Source: Methylobacter psychrophilus (GTDB lineage Bacteria; Pseudomonadota; Gammaproteobacteria; Methylococcales; Methylomonadaceae). From it: a DNA stretch of 64,000 nucleotides. The translations under genes were made by a program, and so were the position numbers. The DNA lies in the NCBI RefSeq assembly GCF_025583945.1, contig NZ_JAOEGU010000002.1, forward strand, positions 1 through 64,000, in the 5' to 3' direction. The notes under the pieces were generated by a model. That model saw nothing but the letters and a program-made list of their open reading frames with translations. It was not told the DNA's origin and made no database searches. This document shows positions 20,701 to 28,022 of the stretch, piece after piece (the first letter of the stretch is position 1; every line of letters begins with the position of its first letter).

Positions 20701-21702
20701 GACAAATATACGCCTGCACTTACGCAGGTTACGTTACTGATAACCGATTTTATGCGTAGCAGGATGAATGATTCTGCACTCAGCGACTCTGATGCACTTG
20801 AGGCTTTTGCAGAGCTTAATAGCAGTGATTTTATGGCTATTCAAACACAAATCAACGCTATTATTTTGCCGGTATTTTTCAATGAAATTAAGGAGTCAGG
20901 TACTGCTTCGGCAGGTACCGGCTTATTGGGCAATAAACCTGGATTTGCTGTTATTGACAAGCTGTTTCCTGGCAGTGCATGGAAAGGCGACGTAAATATG
21001 TTTTTCAGCAAGATAAATACTATCGATAACGGTAATATCAATCTGGTAGTACCTGGCGGGATGGTGAATGCCGGTCTGGCAGTTTCATTTACGGGAGCAA
21101 AACCAGCATCTGAACTGGGTATAGTTGCACAACGAGAGGGTAATATTAATGCGATGGTACATAATGACTTTACGGTCAACACATCGCGGGTATTTGCTCT
21201 GGATGGTGGGGATATAATGATTTGGTCATCTGCCGGCAATATTGATGCTGGTCGGGGTGCCAAGTCAGCGATTGCAGCCCCGCCTCCGATAGTTAGTTTC
21301 GATCAAAATGGCAATATGAAAATTACATTCCCACCTATTGTCTCAGGTAGTGGTATTCGAACAGCTGCCAGTTCCATTGGCGTTGAGCCGGGTGATGTTT
21401 ATTTATTTGCACCTACCGGTGTGGTCGATGCCGGTGAAGCCGGTATTGGTGGAAAGAATGTGTTTATTGCGGCAACTGCTGTTTTAGGAGCTAATAATAT
21501 TCAGGTTAGCGGCGTCGGTACGGGTGTGCCAGTGGCTTCTACCGGTAGTATTGCTGCCGGGATGACTGGAACCAGTAATATGACAGCTAGTGTCAGCCAA
21601 GTAGCACAAGCGGTAACCGGAATGGATGACGGTGGCGCGGAAACCAACAAAAATGCAGCATTGGGCATGTTTAGTGTTGAGGTACTGGGTTTTGGTGACT
21701 AA
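11704..21702 (+). CDS. Giant filamentous-haemagglutinin-type TpsA adhesin with DUF3739-like C-terminus
   Basis: 3332 residues from the ATG at 11704, which has an AAAGG eight bases upstream; a TTG at 11686 in the same frame is less likely. After an extended signal sequence (VVIAGGLFAGVVVPTHA) comes a TPS secretion domain (about 45-175; LNWQSFNVG, INQADPSQIFGQI, NQNGFVFG), the variant of the NPNG motif read by TpsB. The body is a very long right-handed beta-helix-like series of Gly/Asn/Asp-rich repeats. The last about 300 residues resemble the DUF3739 tail of FHA-like proteins (MFFSKINTIDNGNINLVVPG, ending MFSVEVLGFGD). No RGD, toxin or CdiA-type tip was seen. Likely an adhesin or matrix fibre, exported by the TpsB upstream and under a c-di-GMP riboswitch. 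A terminator follows. Confidence 0.9.
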   Translation: MSHKTQLISSKPVENLFRLKPLVAYMRVVIAGGLFAGVVVPTHAELPVPVAAGGFVSSGSATNTIIGDTLRIDQQSDKAILNWQSFNVGKENTVQFVQPGSSSIALNRINQADPSQIFGQIIANGQVYLYNQNGFVFGKDSVVNTNSLLASTLNITDEAFNQGLTRVFDDNNGAAALAIEPMKSGATMDPKTARILIEAGAKIHTDKSGRIIIVAPTIENKGSLSSDNQGQIILAASQDKVYLQAASPTSPFAGLVVEVDTGGTVTNAGDILAKQGNITMAGFAVNQQGRVSATTSVSVNGSIRLLAQEQHGKLGEQLVATSTTRATAMDDGLGTKAKVTFSPGSVTQVIADADGGTAIDEQLQPESYMQVSANTVHLKSGSSIKVTGGKVDITATDNLANATLGQSGQIHVENGARIDVSGTKGVVARMERNVAQISVQSFELRDAPLQRTGVLKGETINVDLRKPTSIVDISGALARITRGIDERLGVGGQINFTASGDVIINDGANVDISGGSVIYQDGYINTTKLMNDFGRIVDISAADPNQHYQAIFGVVTENHLKWGVTTVYNILDQFGPGVFQNGYVEGKDAGNFTIKAPLVAWNGNLVAGSVTDIYQRDISTAPFGGQFSVDTAVFNSLQNIRFQTEGNSLQIALDSAFPKDGDKKPVDMIIAADLFSHSGVQEVSVKTLGNVTLAEGVNIAMQPTGSLSVEAGNINIDGSFKAASGTINLKAATNSVSTIAGFLEIGKQAVLDVSGLWVNDFQKGLSASPTDLLAIAGGTVKLQADEHLLVNAGSAIHADGGAWQPLSRKLQAGKGGDITLAAVGTNAIPSTLTLAGNLSAYGLEQNGSLTLASGRIIVGKLNAAEVEANAIDQALVLGVSNDNFDFSQQLAFSKIDLLANFADLTVKSGVHLDLKAKNLEIEPGFLAKITGSSLRDFTKIVELPEHLRNPLQLTLDGNTGVTVEAGSHVMLDKGSVMTIQSSIGSIFVDGQLQADAGQIKLAILPLAGLEYDAKQTIWLGEHAKILAQGATRMNIPDILGRRTGEVLNGGEISFDAQRGAVVLTEGSLLDVSGTSGQLDILQSTKNVGVNYAEQIIASDAGKIQLTAAEGIVLDGTLRGIGGSSTTHGGGLEITLDRSKRNPPDVPKIPFPDDALIINVNQFRNRSLGKDLGFGDDFSGVLNGQATLSADKVMAGGFADLRLSTKDEVVFVGDVNLTTTERINIDARIISAAGVDGADAGKVVLKTDLLTIGSSLNRSIADSAAVGKGLLTASAQWIQLSGATQWNGFSRIALNSEHDLRTIGLRNDDNQRDFVGALVTAADLHLQASQIYPSTLTDFTFVVKNNPDGKISITGRNTDVSPLSAGGKLTFEAAVINQQGVLKAPLGTITLKADKSLTLDEGSLTSVSAKNQIIPFGVTQGGLDWLYPLDSLRNLVFDSAPEKRLVLSAPAMTLAKGSVVDVTGGGDLSAYEFLPGAGGSYDYLQSGSASNQGGFAILPALGSQLAPYDHYESQGFSYAPGSTVYLSGSSVLPAGEYAILPAHYALMPGAFLITPQANSQDIAINQYTIDGRTIVPGYQKLAGSSVVDARSNGYRIESGADVRIRSKYDAVTANQFYQDRATKNSTDVPLLPIDSGQITLIAQTRLIMDGQFMVDAVSGGRGARMDIAANKINVVNQLSAAPVAGTLEILADNLSGLKIDSLLLGGSRSRNASSNATDVNVTAEEVIFSANSKLFVSDLIVAAAHKIEVQNGAELTANGKINSGDSILNVSGDGALLRLSGDKQVILNRTNTPGDNGKLIVAAGSKLTASESMLLDASQSTSLEGDVFMNGGSLNLSANAINMGEVAGLTLNALNLTDQKLLNLSVDELILNSRGTVGFYGNVGQVDAPIKFDRLVINAAGFSGFGSSDQAVRLEANDLVLANPLGAIATTTGTGLGSLDLLATNFTQGAGTFAVKGFNAVNINVNNKFIVDGKSALNVAADLNLNAGYLTATGGSSFKLDASGHALNINGNEGAISAVSPGFGGAMEFVADTIAFDANTLLASGRLNLQALIGDVFVGSAANIDLAGRAVTFADIADYTPGGTFTAIADKGAITLASGSKLDISTGGGSAAGGNLVLKAPKQAVTLAGQIKATASSAEIDVSAFSGSSNFDSLMAVLNNAGIDNTIYFRSRDANIVQAANNIINANNVTLVADKGAVNIFGQLHADGVDQGGKINIYAGDKVTLEAGGQLTAIGAKGGKVLLSSVDDDSDGISGIALKDGSMIDVSGTEAGGDVTLRALRTATGINVEPVSAGVVKGAARFYAEGVKKYTNADLGNDSQINTADITKIKTQTANYMTSTTMTNVANLAPGMRLTAGVEVDYNGNLTLKDNWDLVTWRYGDIADSNVWNDLPGRLVIKTSGDFKVDKSLTDGFKTESFGGVNIIDKLQGGESWSYNLVAGADVKSADINAAAQTGNLVIASNTVIRTGSGDMQLTAGGDINFTDGSSSVYNAGHPTETSPYGSLKDRFVALTFYSEYPVEGGDLAIVAGGNINGAATTTNDFNDWLFRIGSWAATDDHSGQRPTAWGIALGYSPAFSSLNPARSSQPFFKQNVGSFGGGAVMVSAGGNISNLDVMMPTTGKQTGEADNSTTNSFDFLTNQVEVNGGGAMQISAGGDIAGGTYYLGKGNGTMTAGGQVTGGSVFTKGPEFLIGDTKFSVNAGSGASITGVSDPMIEHKADVNFFSYSAASAINIGSLSGDIILSSDGSIFPRSNTNSNQQTLARIYPASLHSTAFGGSIELTDEIILFPGANAELSLLAEQNITADLGIRLGMSDGDRTLLPYPESPLSRNNMSAVIGRIDPFGGDSKLLHAAVPIHSGDNQPVRLVTRQGDIENIGFNLAKKALIKSGHDIVNLSLAIQHVNEGDVTLLEATRDLLDTSDRDPATGGLLGNSAKIEVGGPGEVLVKTGRNIDLGASGGISTLGNVVNTVLPGQGANLTILAGANGELDYSGFIATYLQGNDKYTPALTQVTLLITDFMRSRMNDSALSDSDALEAFAELNSSDFMAIQTQINAIILPVFFNEIKESGTASAGTGLLGNKPGFAVIDKLFPGSAWKGDVNMFFSKINTIDNGNINLVVPGGMVNAGLAVSFTGAKPASELGIVAQREGNINAMVHNDFTVNTSRVFALDGGDIMIWSSAGNIDAGRGAKSAIAAPPPIVSFDQNGNMKITFPPIVSGSGIRTAASSIGVEPGDVYLFAPTGVVDAGEAGIGGKNVFIAATAVLGANNIQVSGVGTGVPVASTGSIAAGMTGTSNMTASVSQVAQAVTGMDDGGAETNKNAALGMFSVEVLGFGD

Positions 21703-21806
21703 GGTTTTAGCCAGGGAAATCAAAATGGGCAAATTAAAAACCATGCAGGTTTTCTGGTTACGTCGATAGTTATTAAGTAGTTGTCAATATTATATTCAAC
21801 CCTCTC

Positions 21807-21843
21807 AATCCGGTTTTAACATGGTTAAAGCCGGATTTTTTTT
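21807..21843 (+). terminator. Intrinsic terminator after the tpsA gene
   Basis: Arms AATCCGGTTTTAAC and GTTAAAGCCGGATT (one G-U) around ATG, followed by a run of T. It separates the giant adhesin from the ExbB-fusion transcript, which therefore probably has its own promoter in 21844-21941. Confidence 0.85.
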
Positions 21844-21941
21844 GCCTCCGATATCAGCTCCGTCGCTTTGTAAGCCATCGTCATAATAATGTCATGAAGC
21901 TCTGCGATAATTACACTATTAATATACAACTGAGAAAGTAA

Positions 21942-23747
21942 ATGAAACGGTGTGGTTTTTTATTGGTAATTCTTATGCTAATCCCGTCAATAGCATCAGC
22001 CTGGTGGAATGCAGATTGGGGATATAAGAAAAAAATAACGTTGGATGTACAAAAGTTGAAACAGGATGGCGTCACTCTGCCTGCTTCTGCGTTTGCTTTA
22101 GTCCGTTTACATACCGGAAATTTTTCTTTTTTTGCCGATCTTGCCGAGAAAGGTAAGGATATACGCATACTGGCAGCTGACGAAGAAACGCCCCTTAAGT
22201 TTTATATTGAAAAAATTGATCCCGTTAATGAAATGGCCTTGATTTGGGTGAAGTTGCCCGCTGATGCTGCTACTGCTGCCGAGCCGGTTATCTGGATTTA
22301 TTATGGTAATCCTAAAGCCGTTGATGCGCAGGATGCTGCCGGCACTCACGATGTTAATCAAGTGCTTAGCTATCAATTTGGTGCAATGGGTGCAAAAGAT
22401 TTAACAGCCTACGCCAATAATGCCAGCGAAATGACTTCAACCATTGGCGAAAATGGTCTGATTGCTGATGCTGCGGTATTTAACGGTAGCCAGATTATCC
22501 GTGTTCCGGCAACCCCATCGTTACAAATGTCACCCACTGCTGGTTGGACCGTTTCTAGCTGGGTAAAAATTGATCAGGCGCAAACCAACAGCGTTATTTT
22601 TCAACGATCCGGTGCGAGTGGCAATGTCACTTTATCGATTATGGGGGAAACAGTTTTTGTCGAAGTTGAGGAAGGTTCCAAACAGGAATTTAAAGCACCA
22701 ACACCACTAACAGTCGGCGCATGGCATCATTTGGCATTAACCGCAACGACAGATACTTTGACGCTGTATGTTGATGGTTTGTCGGCAGGGTCTTTAGGCG
22801 TGGCGACTCGTGATTTAACCAGTAACATGACCATAGGAGCAGATTCTTTTAATGCTCGTGGGTTAACCGGTTTACTTGACCAGTTTGTGGTTTATAAAGT
22901 GGCGCTTGATGCCAATGCCGTTAAGTTTGATGCCGAAATGCAGGGGCCAACCGTTACCTTGCTGACTTACGGTGAAGACAGTACGCCGGATAGTGAAGAA
23001 GGTGGCGAGTCCCTTATTATGGGTTCGTTAAAAAATGTGACCATGGATGGTTGGATTATTATCGGTATTTTGGGCGTTATGTTTGTGGTCAGTTGGATAG
23101 TCATGATCGTTAAAGCCATTGTTTTTAGCCGTGTTCAAGGCGAAAACAAAAAATTCGAAAAAGCCTATAGCAAATTAGGCGAGCAAGATATTGCCAAGTT
23201 GAATAGTGAAGATGATGAAGACGATCTTGAGCTTGAAGAATCGCCATTGTTATTGTCGTTTACCAAGACCCATGGTGCTTTTACCGGATCGACCATTTAT
23301 CGCATCTACCATGTTGGTGTTGAGGAAATGAATCATCGTCTTAAAAAAGCCGAAGGAGCAGGCAACGGACAGGTGCTATCACCACAAGCCATGAATGCGG
23401 TAAGAGCAACAATGGATGCCAAGCTAACCAGAGAGTTGCAAAAACTTAATTCACAAATGGTTTTGTTAACAATTGCTATTAGTGGTGGGCCATTTTTGGG
23501 ATTGTTGGGTACTGTTATCGGGGTAATGATTACTTTTGCTGCGATTGCGGTTAGCGGTGAAGTCAACGTTAACGCTATTGCACCCGGTATTGCCGGAGCA
23601 TTAACGGCAACCGTAGCGGGTTTGATCGTAGCGATTCCGTGTCTGTTTGGATATAACTATTTGGGTGGTCAAGTCAAGGAAATAACGGCTGATATGCACG
23701 TATTTGTTGATGAGTTTGTTGCAAAATTAAGTGAGCAGCATACCTGA
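21942..23747 (+). CDS. DUF2341-LamG-ExbB fusion, proton-channel subunit
   Basis: 601 residues. Sec signal 1-20 (ends IASA); DUF2341 about 21-125 (WWNADWGYKKKITLDVQ start; WVKLPADA, WIYYGNPKA); a LamG/concanavalin-like domain about 145-335 (WTVSSWVKIDQAQTN, AWHHLALTA, LTLYVDGLSAGSLG, DQFVVYKVALD); a membrane segment about 366-390; a cytoplasmic stretch with an acidic insert; then a MotA/TolQ/ExbB channel domain about 450-595 with the hallmark GPFLGLLGTVIGVMITF. ExbB partners with ExbD and TonB to couple the proton gradient to outer-membrane work. The large periplasmic lectin-like head is unusual for ExbB and might contact the adhesin or its glycan. It is followed by exbD and a tonB-like gene. 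Confidence 0.88.
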   Translation: MKRCGFLLVILMLIPSIASAWWNADWGYKKKITLDVQKLKQDGVTLPASAFALVRLHTGNFSFFADLAEKGKDIRILAADEETPLKFYIEKIDPVNEMALIWVKLPADAATAAEPVIWIYYGNPKAVDAQDAAGTHDVNQVLSYQFGAMGAKDLTAYANNASEMTSTIGENGLIADAAVFNGSQIIRVPATPSLQMSPTAGWTVSSWVKIDQAQTNSVIFQRSGASGNVTLSIMGETVFVEVEEGSKQEFKAPTPLTVGAWHHLALTATTDTLTLYVDGLSAGSLGVATRDLTSNMTIGADSFNARGLTGLLDQFVVYKVALDANAVKFDAEMQGPTVTLLTYGEDSTPDSEEGGESLIMGSLKNVTMDGWIIIGILGVMFVVSWIVMIVKAIVFSRVQGENKKFEKAYSKLGEQDIAKLNSEDDEDDLELEESPLLLSFTKTHGAFTGSTIYRIYHVGVEEMNHRLKKAEGAGNGQVLSPQAMNAVRATMDAKLTRELQKLNSQMVLLTIAISGGPFLGLLGTVIGVMITFAAIAVSGEVNVNAIAPGIAGALTATVAGLIVAIPCLFGYNYLGGQVKEITADMHVFVDEFVAKLSEQHT

Positions 23748-23766
23748 TTTAATTCATTTACTGGCT

Positions 23767-23826
23767 GTAGGGCGTGCCATGCGCGCCTTGTAGCAGAGCT
23801 CCCAAGGCGTGCATGGCACGCCCTAC
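23767..23826. repeat. Long hairpin element between exbB and exbD
   Basis: Arms of 24 bp (GTAGGGCGTGCCATGC... at 23767-23790 and its complement at 23803-23826) with a single mismatch and a 12-nt loop. This is too GC-rich and long for a normal spacer, and no T-tract follows. Probably a dispersed MITE/REP-type element that may affect exbD expression. Confidence 0.8.
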
Positions 23827-23876
23827 GAGAATGTACTTATCTATAATACAAACATTCTGCCAGAGAAATTTGAACT

Positions 23877-24281
23877 ATGAAATTGCAAGAAGAAAATGCG
23901 GCGTATGACGAAATTAACGTTACACCGATGCTTGATTTGGCTTATGTACTGTTGATTGTATTTATTCTGATGACGACGGCAGCCGTTCAGGGCGTGCAGG
24001 TTAATTTACCTAAAGCCAGTAATACGCCCAGTTTATCCAAGCCACAAACCAAGGCGATTACCATCACTGCGGATGGCACCATCTTTCTTGATACTTTACC
24101 GGTAACCATGGAACAGTTAGAAACTACTTTACAGCAATATAAAGCGGTTAATCCTGCCTTGCCTGTTGTTGTTAAGGGTGATGCCACGGTTCAGTACCAA
24201 AATGTTATCAACATTCTTGCCATGTTGGGCAAACTGGAGATTACCCAGGTAGGATTAGTAACCCAAAATCTGGTTAAGTAG
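23877..24281 (+). CDS. exbD: ExbD/TolR-type biopolymer transport protein
   Basis: 134 residues, a normal length for ExbD. One N-terminal membrane helix (about 17-38, NVTPMLDLAYVLLIVFILM) carries the conserved proton-carrying aspartate, D20. A periplasmic ExbD/TolR fold follows (AITITADGTIFLD, VVVKGDATVQYQNVINI). It forms the ion-conducting complex with the DUF2341-LamG-ExbB protein and should drive the TonB-like protein downstream. An AGAGAA stretch precedes the ATG. The spacer from exbB holds a long hairpin, so relative expression may be tuned there. Confidence 0.92.
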   Translation: MKLQEENAAYDEINVTPMLDLAYVLLIVFILMTTAAVQGVQVNLPKASNTPSLSKPQTKAITITADGTIFLDTLPVTMEQLETTLQQYKAVNPALPVVVKGDATVQYQNVINILAMLGKLEITQVGLVTQNLVK

Positions 24282-24358
24282 GCTTGCTCTTTATTGTAAA
24301 AAGCCAAAAATCTTTTATTCACCACGAAGAACAGAAGTAAAAACTTAATAAGTGATTA

Positions 24359-24544
24359 TTCACCACGAAGGCACGAAGAGCACGAAGAAACACATTAAAC
24401 GTGAATCAGGTGATGCAAGCCTTTGAAGCCTGAGTTCTTAACGTTCAATAGGTAAAATGTGGGTGATAATAAATTTCCCTCAATAGTATTTTATTTGCCA
24501 TGAGAACACAAAAAACTTCGTGTTCTTCGTGTCTTCGTGGTGAA
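24359..24544. repeat. CACGAAG-type inverted repeat pair between exbD and the tonB-like gene
   Basis: 29-bp arms at 24359-24387 and 24516-24544 (TTCACCACGAAGGCACGAAG... and complement) with two mismatches; a partial extra copy lies at 24318-24337. Related CACGAAG motifs occur near 758-776, 5636-5652, 38480-38520, 46099-46117 and 52418-52460. No coding capacity; looks like a dispersed MITE-like element. Confidence 0.75.
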
Positions 24545-24586
24545 AAGTTATAACCATTTTGTGAATCAAATTATTTTTATTGTTTT

Positions 24587-25255
24587 ATGAGTAAATACAA
24601 ACGTTTCAGGACTTATGGGCCTAAAGTTATCGGTGGATTGATACTGCTTGTCGCAATCGTCTATGTGGTTAAAATTATTGGTGGTTTTCTTAGTGAAAAG
24701 CCGGTAAAGCATGAGAAAAAAATTCAGCCTATTACTTTATTTAAGCCGCCACCTCCACCGCCTCCACCGCCACCACCACCAAAAGTCGAACAGCCACCTG
24801 AACCCGAAATTCAGGAAAAAATTGATGAACCGGAGCCGGATCCTGAACCTTTACCAGATGTGCCTGATGAAAAACCGGCTGCTGATACCGGTTTGGATGC
24901 AGAAGGAACCGCAGGTTCTGATGCCTTTGGCATGGTTGGTCGTAAAGGTGGAAAAGGTTTGCTGGGTGGCGGCGGTGGGAGTCCTTTTGCCTGGTATGCC
25001 GGAACCATTAAAGACAGCTTGATTGATATTTTGTCAGACAATGACGATTTACGAAGAAAGAACTATTCAGCCGTTGTCAAAATTTGGCTGGGTCCCGATG
25101 GATCGGTTACCCGTTACGAATTGTCACGTGGCAGTAATGACCCTGACATAGATAAGTTGTTAAATAAATTGCTGGCAAAATTTAAGAAAGCGAAAGAAGC
25201 GCCGCCAGCAGGAATGGAACAGCCCGTTAAACTAAAAATTTCATCACGACTTTAG
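24587..25255 (+). CDS. TonB-like energy transducer
   Basis: 222 residues: an N-terminal membrane helix (about 12-33, KVIGGLILLVAIVYVVKIIG), a run of twelve prolines then Glu/Pro-rich segments (PEPEIQEKIDEPEPDPEP), a Gly-rich hinge (about 120-133), and a TonB/TolA C-terminal domain (about 137-222; VVKIWLGPDGSVTRYELSRG). The proline rod spans the periplasm and the last domain touches outer-membrane partners. No TonB-dependent receptor with a plug domain lies nearby; candidate partners are the TpsB transporter or the adjacent porin, which would be novel for TonB. Its position after the ExbB fusion and exbD makes a dedicated motor likely. Confidence 0.85.
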   Translation: MSKYKRFRTYGPKVIGGLILLVAIVYVVKIIGGFLSEKPVKHEKKIQPITLFKPPPPPPPPPPPPKVEQPPEPEIQEKIDEPEPDPEPLPDVPDEKPAADTGLDAEGTAGSDAFGMVGRKGGKGLLGGGGGSPFAWYAGTIKDSLIDILSDNDDLRRKNYSAVVKIWLGPDGSVTRYELSRGSNDPDIDKLLNKLLAKFKKAKEAPPAGMEQPVKLKISSRL

Positions 25256-25312
25256 GTTTTAAACCTGACTTGAAATACCACAAATTTAATCTTACAAATT
25301 CAGGAAACACCT

Positions 25313-27049
25313 ATGGACAAGAAGAAACCGCTACTGGCTTTAGCATTGCTATGTGCAGCCGGGTTGACACAAGCGGGTGAAAAGGAAGAATTGCTGAAGT
25401 TACGCAATACGACTACTAATCTTATTAAACAATTGGTCAAACAAGGCATATTAACCGATAAAACGGCTAATGAAATGATCAAGCAGGCAGAAGTTGATGC
25501 TGATCAGCAGGTTGCCGAGGCTAAATCAGCGGCGCCCAAGGAAGTTGCACCTAAGGAGCTCGTGCCATCTGATGAAGTTCGAGTATCGTATGTGCCTGAC
25601 TTTGTAAAAGACGAAATTCGCCAGCAGGTGCGTACTGAGTTACGTGAAGAAGTGGTCAGTGATGTCATGCAAAAAGCGAAAAAAGAACAATGGGGCATGC
25701 CTAATGCCTTGCCGGAATGGATAAAACGTTTCAAGTTATCGGGTGATATACGGTTACGCTCCCAAAATGATTTCATGGCGAGTGATAATATACCGAACAG
25801 TTATTTTAATGCACAAGCTATTAATGAGGCTGGTGGCTTCACAGCAGCGGGTGTAAATGCTTTTGATAATACAACGGTTGATCGGCATCTTTTTCGTGAA
25901 CGCGTGCGCTTGGGTATAGATGTAAAAGTTGCCGAAGGCTTAACCGCTGGTGTACGTCTGGCGACCGGAAATATGTTTGATCCGGTATCAACCAATCAAA
26001 CCTTGGGTAATACCGGCAACCGTTATGAATTTGCTTTGGATCGCGCTTTTCTTAAATACGATGCGGTGGACAGTGAGCAGTTTAATTGGCTGACAGTTTC
26101 TGGAGGACGCATAAAAAATCCTTGGTATACTGGAGGCAGTGAATTTACAGGTGGTAGTGAATTAGTATGGGATACCGATCTGTCTTTTGAAGGTTTTGCA
26201 GGTACGATCAGGCATCAATTGGGAACATCAAATGCAATGGATCTGAGTACTGACAAAGGGCCTACGTTATTTGCGACAGCGGGTGCATTTCCTTTACAAG
26301 AATTCCAATTAAGTTCTGAGGACAAATGGCTATTCGGTGGTCAGATGGGCGTGGATTGGGGTTTTGCGAATCAGGACAGTGTTAAGTTTGGTGTTGCTTA
26401 CTACGATTATGTCAATACACAGGCAATTCCGAATACAACAGCCACTGGCACCTGTGACACTAATAGTGTTAATAATGATGCGTCCGTACCTCAGTTTATG
26501 CAAGGCGGTAATAGCTTGGCAACCATTTGTCGGGAAGGTACATCACAAGCGCCTGGTGCCCAACCTGGTCAGATAGGATTGGCATCAGATTATAATATTC
26601 TCAATATTAATGGTTCATACGATTTAGCCGAATTTGCGCCATATCACATTAGAATCAGTGGTGATTATGCAAAAAATTTAGGCTTTAATTCAAATAGTAT
26701 TCAAAGTCGATATGGTAATGCTTGGGGCTCAGTCGGAGGCGATAATTCCAACTCACAGACTAATGCCTGGCAGACGAGAGTTGATATTGGTTGGCCTAGA
26801 GTCGATAAAAGAGGTCATTGGAATGTCTTTTCATTTTATAAATATGTAGGGCGTGACGCAGTATTAGATGCATTTACCGATTCTGATTTTCATCTTGGTG
26901 GCACCAACGCTAAAGGTTGGGTTGTCGGGGGAAACTACGGTTTGATGAGTGGCGTGTGGCTGACTGGCAGATGGTTAAGCGCGGATATAATTACCGGTCC
27001 GTCATATGGTATCGATGTACTGCAACTTGATATTAATACACGTTTTTAA
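25313..27049 (+). CDS. Putative outer-membrane porin (Porin_5-like)
   Basis: 578 residues with a Sec signal (about 1-21, LALALLCAAGLTQA) and a CAGGAAACACCT Shine-Dalgarno context. Residues about 22-130 are helical and charged (LLKLRNTTTNLIKQLVKQG, VRTELREEVVSDVMQ), a possible coiled coil for peptidoglycan contact or trimerisation. From about 140 the sequence turns into amphipathic strands (FKLSGDIRLRSQND, RLGIDVKVAEGLTAGVRLAT, WLTVSGGRIKNPWY), ending VLQLDINTRF with a terminal phenylalanine. This matches the putative porin family often found next to ExbB/ExbD/TonB-like genes. Substrate unknown. The gene is followed 12 bases later by the coiled-coil gene, so the two are co-transcribed. Confidence 0.8.
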   Translation: MDKKKPLLALALLCAAGLTQAGEKEELLKLRNTTTNLIKQLVKQGILTDKTANEMIKQAEVDADQQVAEAKSAAPKEVAPKELVPSDEVRVSYVPDFVKDEIRQQVRTELREEVVSDVMQKAKKEQWGMPNALPEWIKRFKLSGDIRLRSQNDFMASDNIPNSYFNAQAINEAGGFTAAGVNAFDNTTVDRHLFRERVRLGIDVKVAEGLTAGVRLATGNMFDPVSTNQTLGNTGNRYEFALDRAFLKYDAVDSEQFNWLTVSGGRIKNPWYTGGSEFTGGSELVWDTDLSFEGFAGTIRHQLGTSNAMDLSTDKGPTLFATAGAFPLQEFQLSSEDKWLFGGQMGVDWGFANQDSVKFGVAYYDYVNTQAIPNTTATGTCDTNSVNNDASVPQFMQGGNSLATICREGTSQAPGAQPGQIGLASDYNILNINGSYDLAEFAPYHIRISGDYAKNLGFNSNSIQSRYGNAWGSVGGDNSNSQTNAWQTRVDIGWPRVDKRGHWNVFSFYKYVGRDAVLDAFTDSDFHLGGTNAKGWVVGGNYGLMSGVWLTGRWLSADIITGPSYGIDVLQLDINTRF

Positions 27050-27061
27050 TTGGATGTCGTC

Positions 27062-27733
27062 ATGAGCAGAATTATCAAACCACTGATGGTGTCCATCTTT
27101 TTTGCTGGCAGTTTACTGTCGGCAACAATACAGGCGGCGCCTCGGGCAGTTGATGCCAATAATGGTGTTGTCCTTAAGTTGCAAGCATTGGTTAAAGATA
27201 TAACCACTGAGCGTGATTTGCTTAAAACAGAAAAAGACAAGCTTGCCATCGATATAGAAAAGTTGAAGAAAGATAATGCGGCTTCTGTTTCAGAAAGTGA
27301 TCGCTTAAGCAGTGAGGTTTCTGCTCAAAAAAGTAGTAACGACGCTGTTCGTGGCACACTGGAACAAACGCATGCTAAATTGCTGGAAGTGATTGAAAAA
27401 TACAATGTATTAAATCAGGTTAAAAATGAGCTGAGTGCTACGCATGTTAATTTGCAAAACAGCCATAAGCAAACTGAAGCCGAACTGCAAAGCTGTGAAG
27501 GCAAAAACATAAAATTATTTGAAGCGGGAAAAGAAGTCTTAAATAGTTATGAAGACATAGGGGTGATTGACACTTTATTTAAGTCTGAACCTGTATTGCA
27601 ATTCAAAAGTGTTGAAATGCAAACCATTGCTCAGGAATACGAAGACAAGCTGAGAAAGCAAAAATATCAACATAAAGAGCTAATGACGCCAAATGTTATA
27701 ACACCAGTAACTAAAGAAACTAAACAGCCTTAA
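27062..27733 (+). CDS. Periplasmic coiled-coil protein of unknown function
   Basis: 223 residues from the ATG at 27062; an in-frame TTG at 27050 is possible but adds only four residues. Signal peptide about 1-25 (FFAGSLLSATIQA). Residues about 40-150 are a long heptad-rich coiled coil (LVKDITTERDLLKTEKDKLA, IDIEKLKKDNAA), resembling periplasmic coiled-coil adaptors such as YbgF-like trimerisation parts. A single cysteine (CEGKN) lies near the end of the coil, and a helical tail contains EYEDKLRKQKYQHKELM. No named family recognised. Placement between the porin and TPR lipoprotein suggests it belongs to the same envelope machine. Confidence 0.7.
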   Translation: MSRIIKPLMVSIFFAGSLLSATIQAAPRAVDANNGVVLKLQALVKDITTERDLLKTEKDKLAIDIEKLKKDNAASVSESDRLSSEVSAQKSSNDAVRGTLEQTHAKLLEVIEKYNVLNQVKNELSATHVNLQNSHKQTEAELQSCEGKNIKLFEAGKEVLNSYEDIGVIDTLFKSEPVLQFKSVEMQTIAQEYEDKLRKQKYQHKELMTPNVITPVTKETKQP

Positions 27734-27792
27734 GTTTACTGTTATACTTCCTGCAGAAAAAATACAGGAAATTAATGGTGTTTGGGTTCGTG

Positions 27793-27845
27793 ATAGCGAA
27801 ACCCGGCATTATCCCCGAGAGTTGTTGGGTTTCGCTATTTCTTTG
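27793..27845 (+). terminator. Hairpin terminator after the coiled-coil gene
   Basis: Perfect 12-bp arms ATAGCGAAACCC (27793-27804) and GGGTTTCGCTAT (27827-27838), followed by TTCTTT. A second hairpin (CCTGCATAATC/GATTATGCAGG, 27872-27905) lies just downstream. Confidence 0.6.
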
Positions 27846-28022
27846 CATCTACTCTATACTTTGCTCTATCTCCTGCATAATCAATGTCTCTATCGATTAT
27901 GCAGGGTTTGCAGGAGCAAATTCTGCCCATGCAGTCTTATGCAACCTATGATGCTTTTTTGTGTCTTTCGTGGACTGTACGTCATATCAGTCATCAAAAT
28001 AAACTTAATCAGGATTTAATCA

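Noticed and set aside
12376-21263. Many antisense ORFs of 60-170 codons within tpsA
   Set aside because: Mirror the repeat composition of the giant gene; no start signals or recognisable domains.
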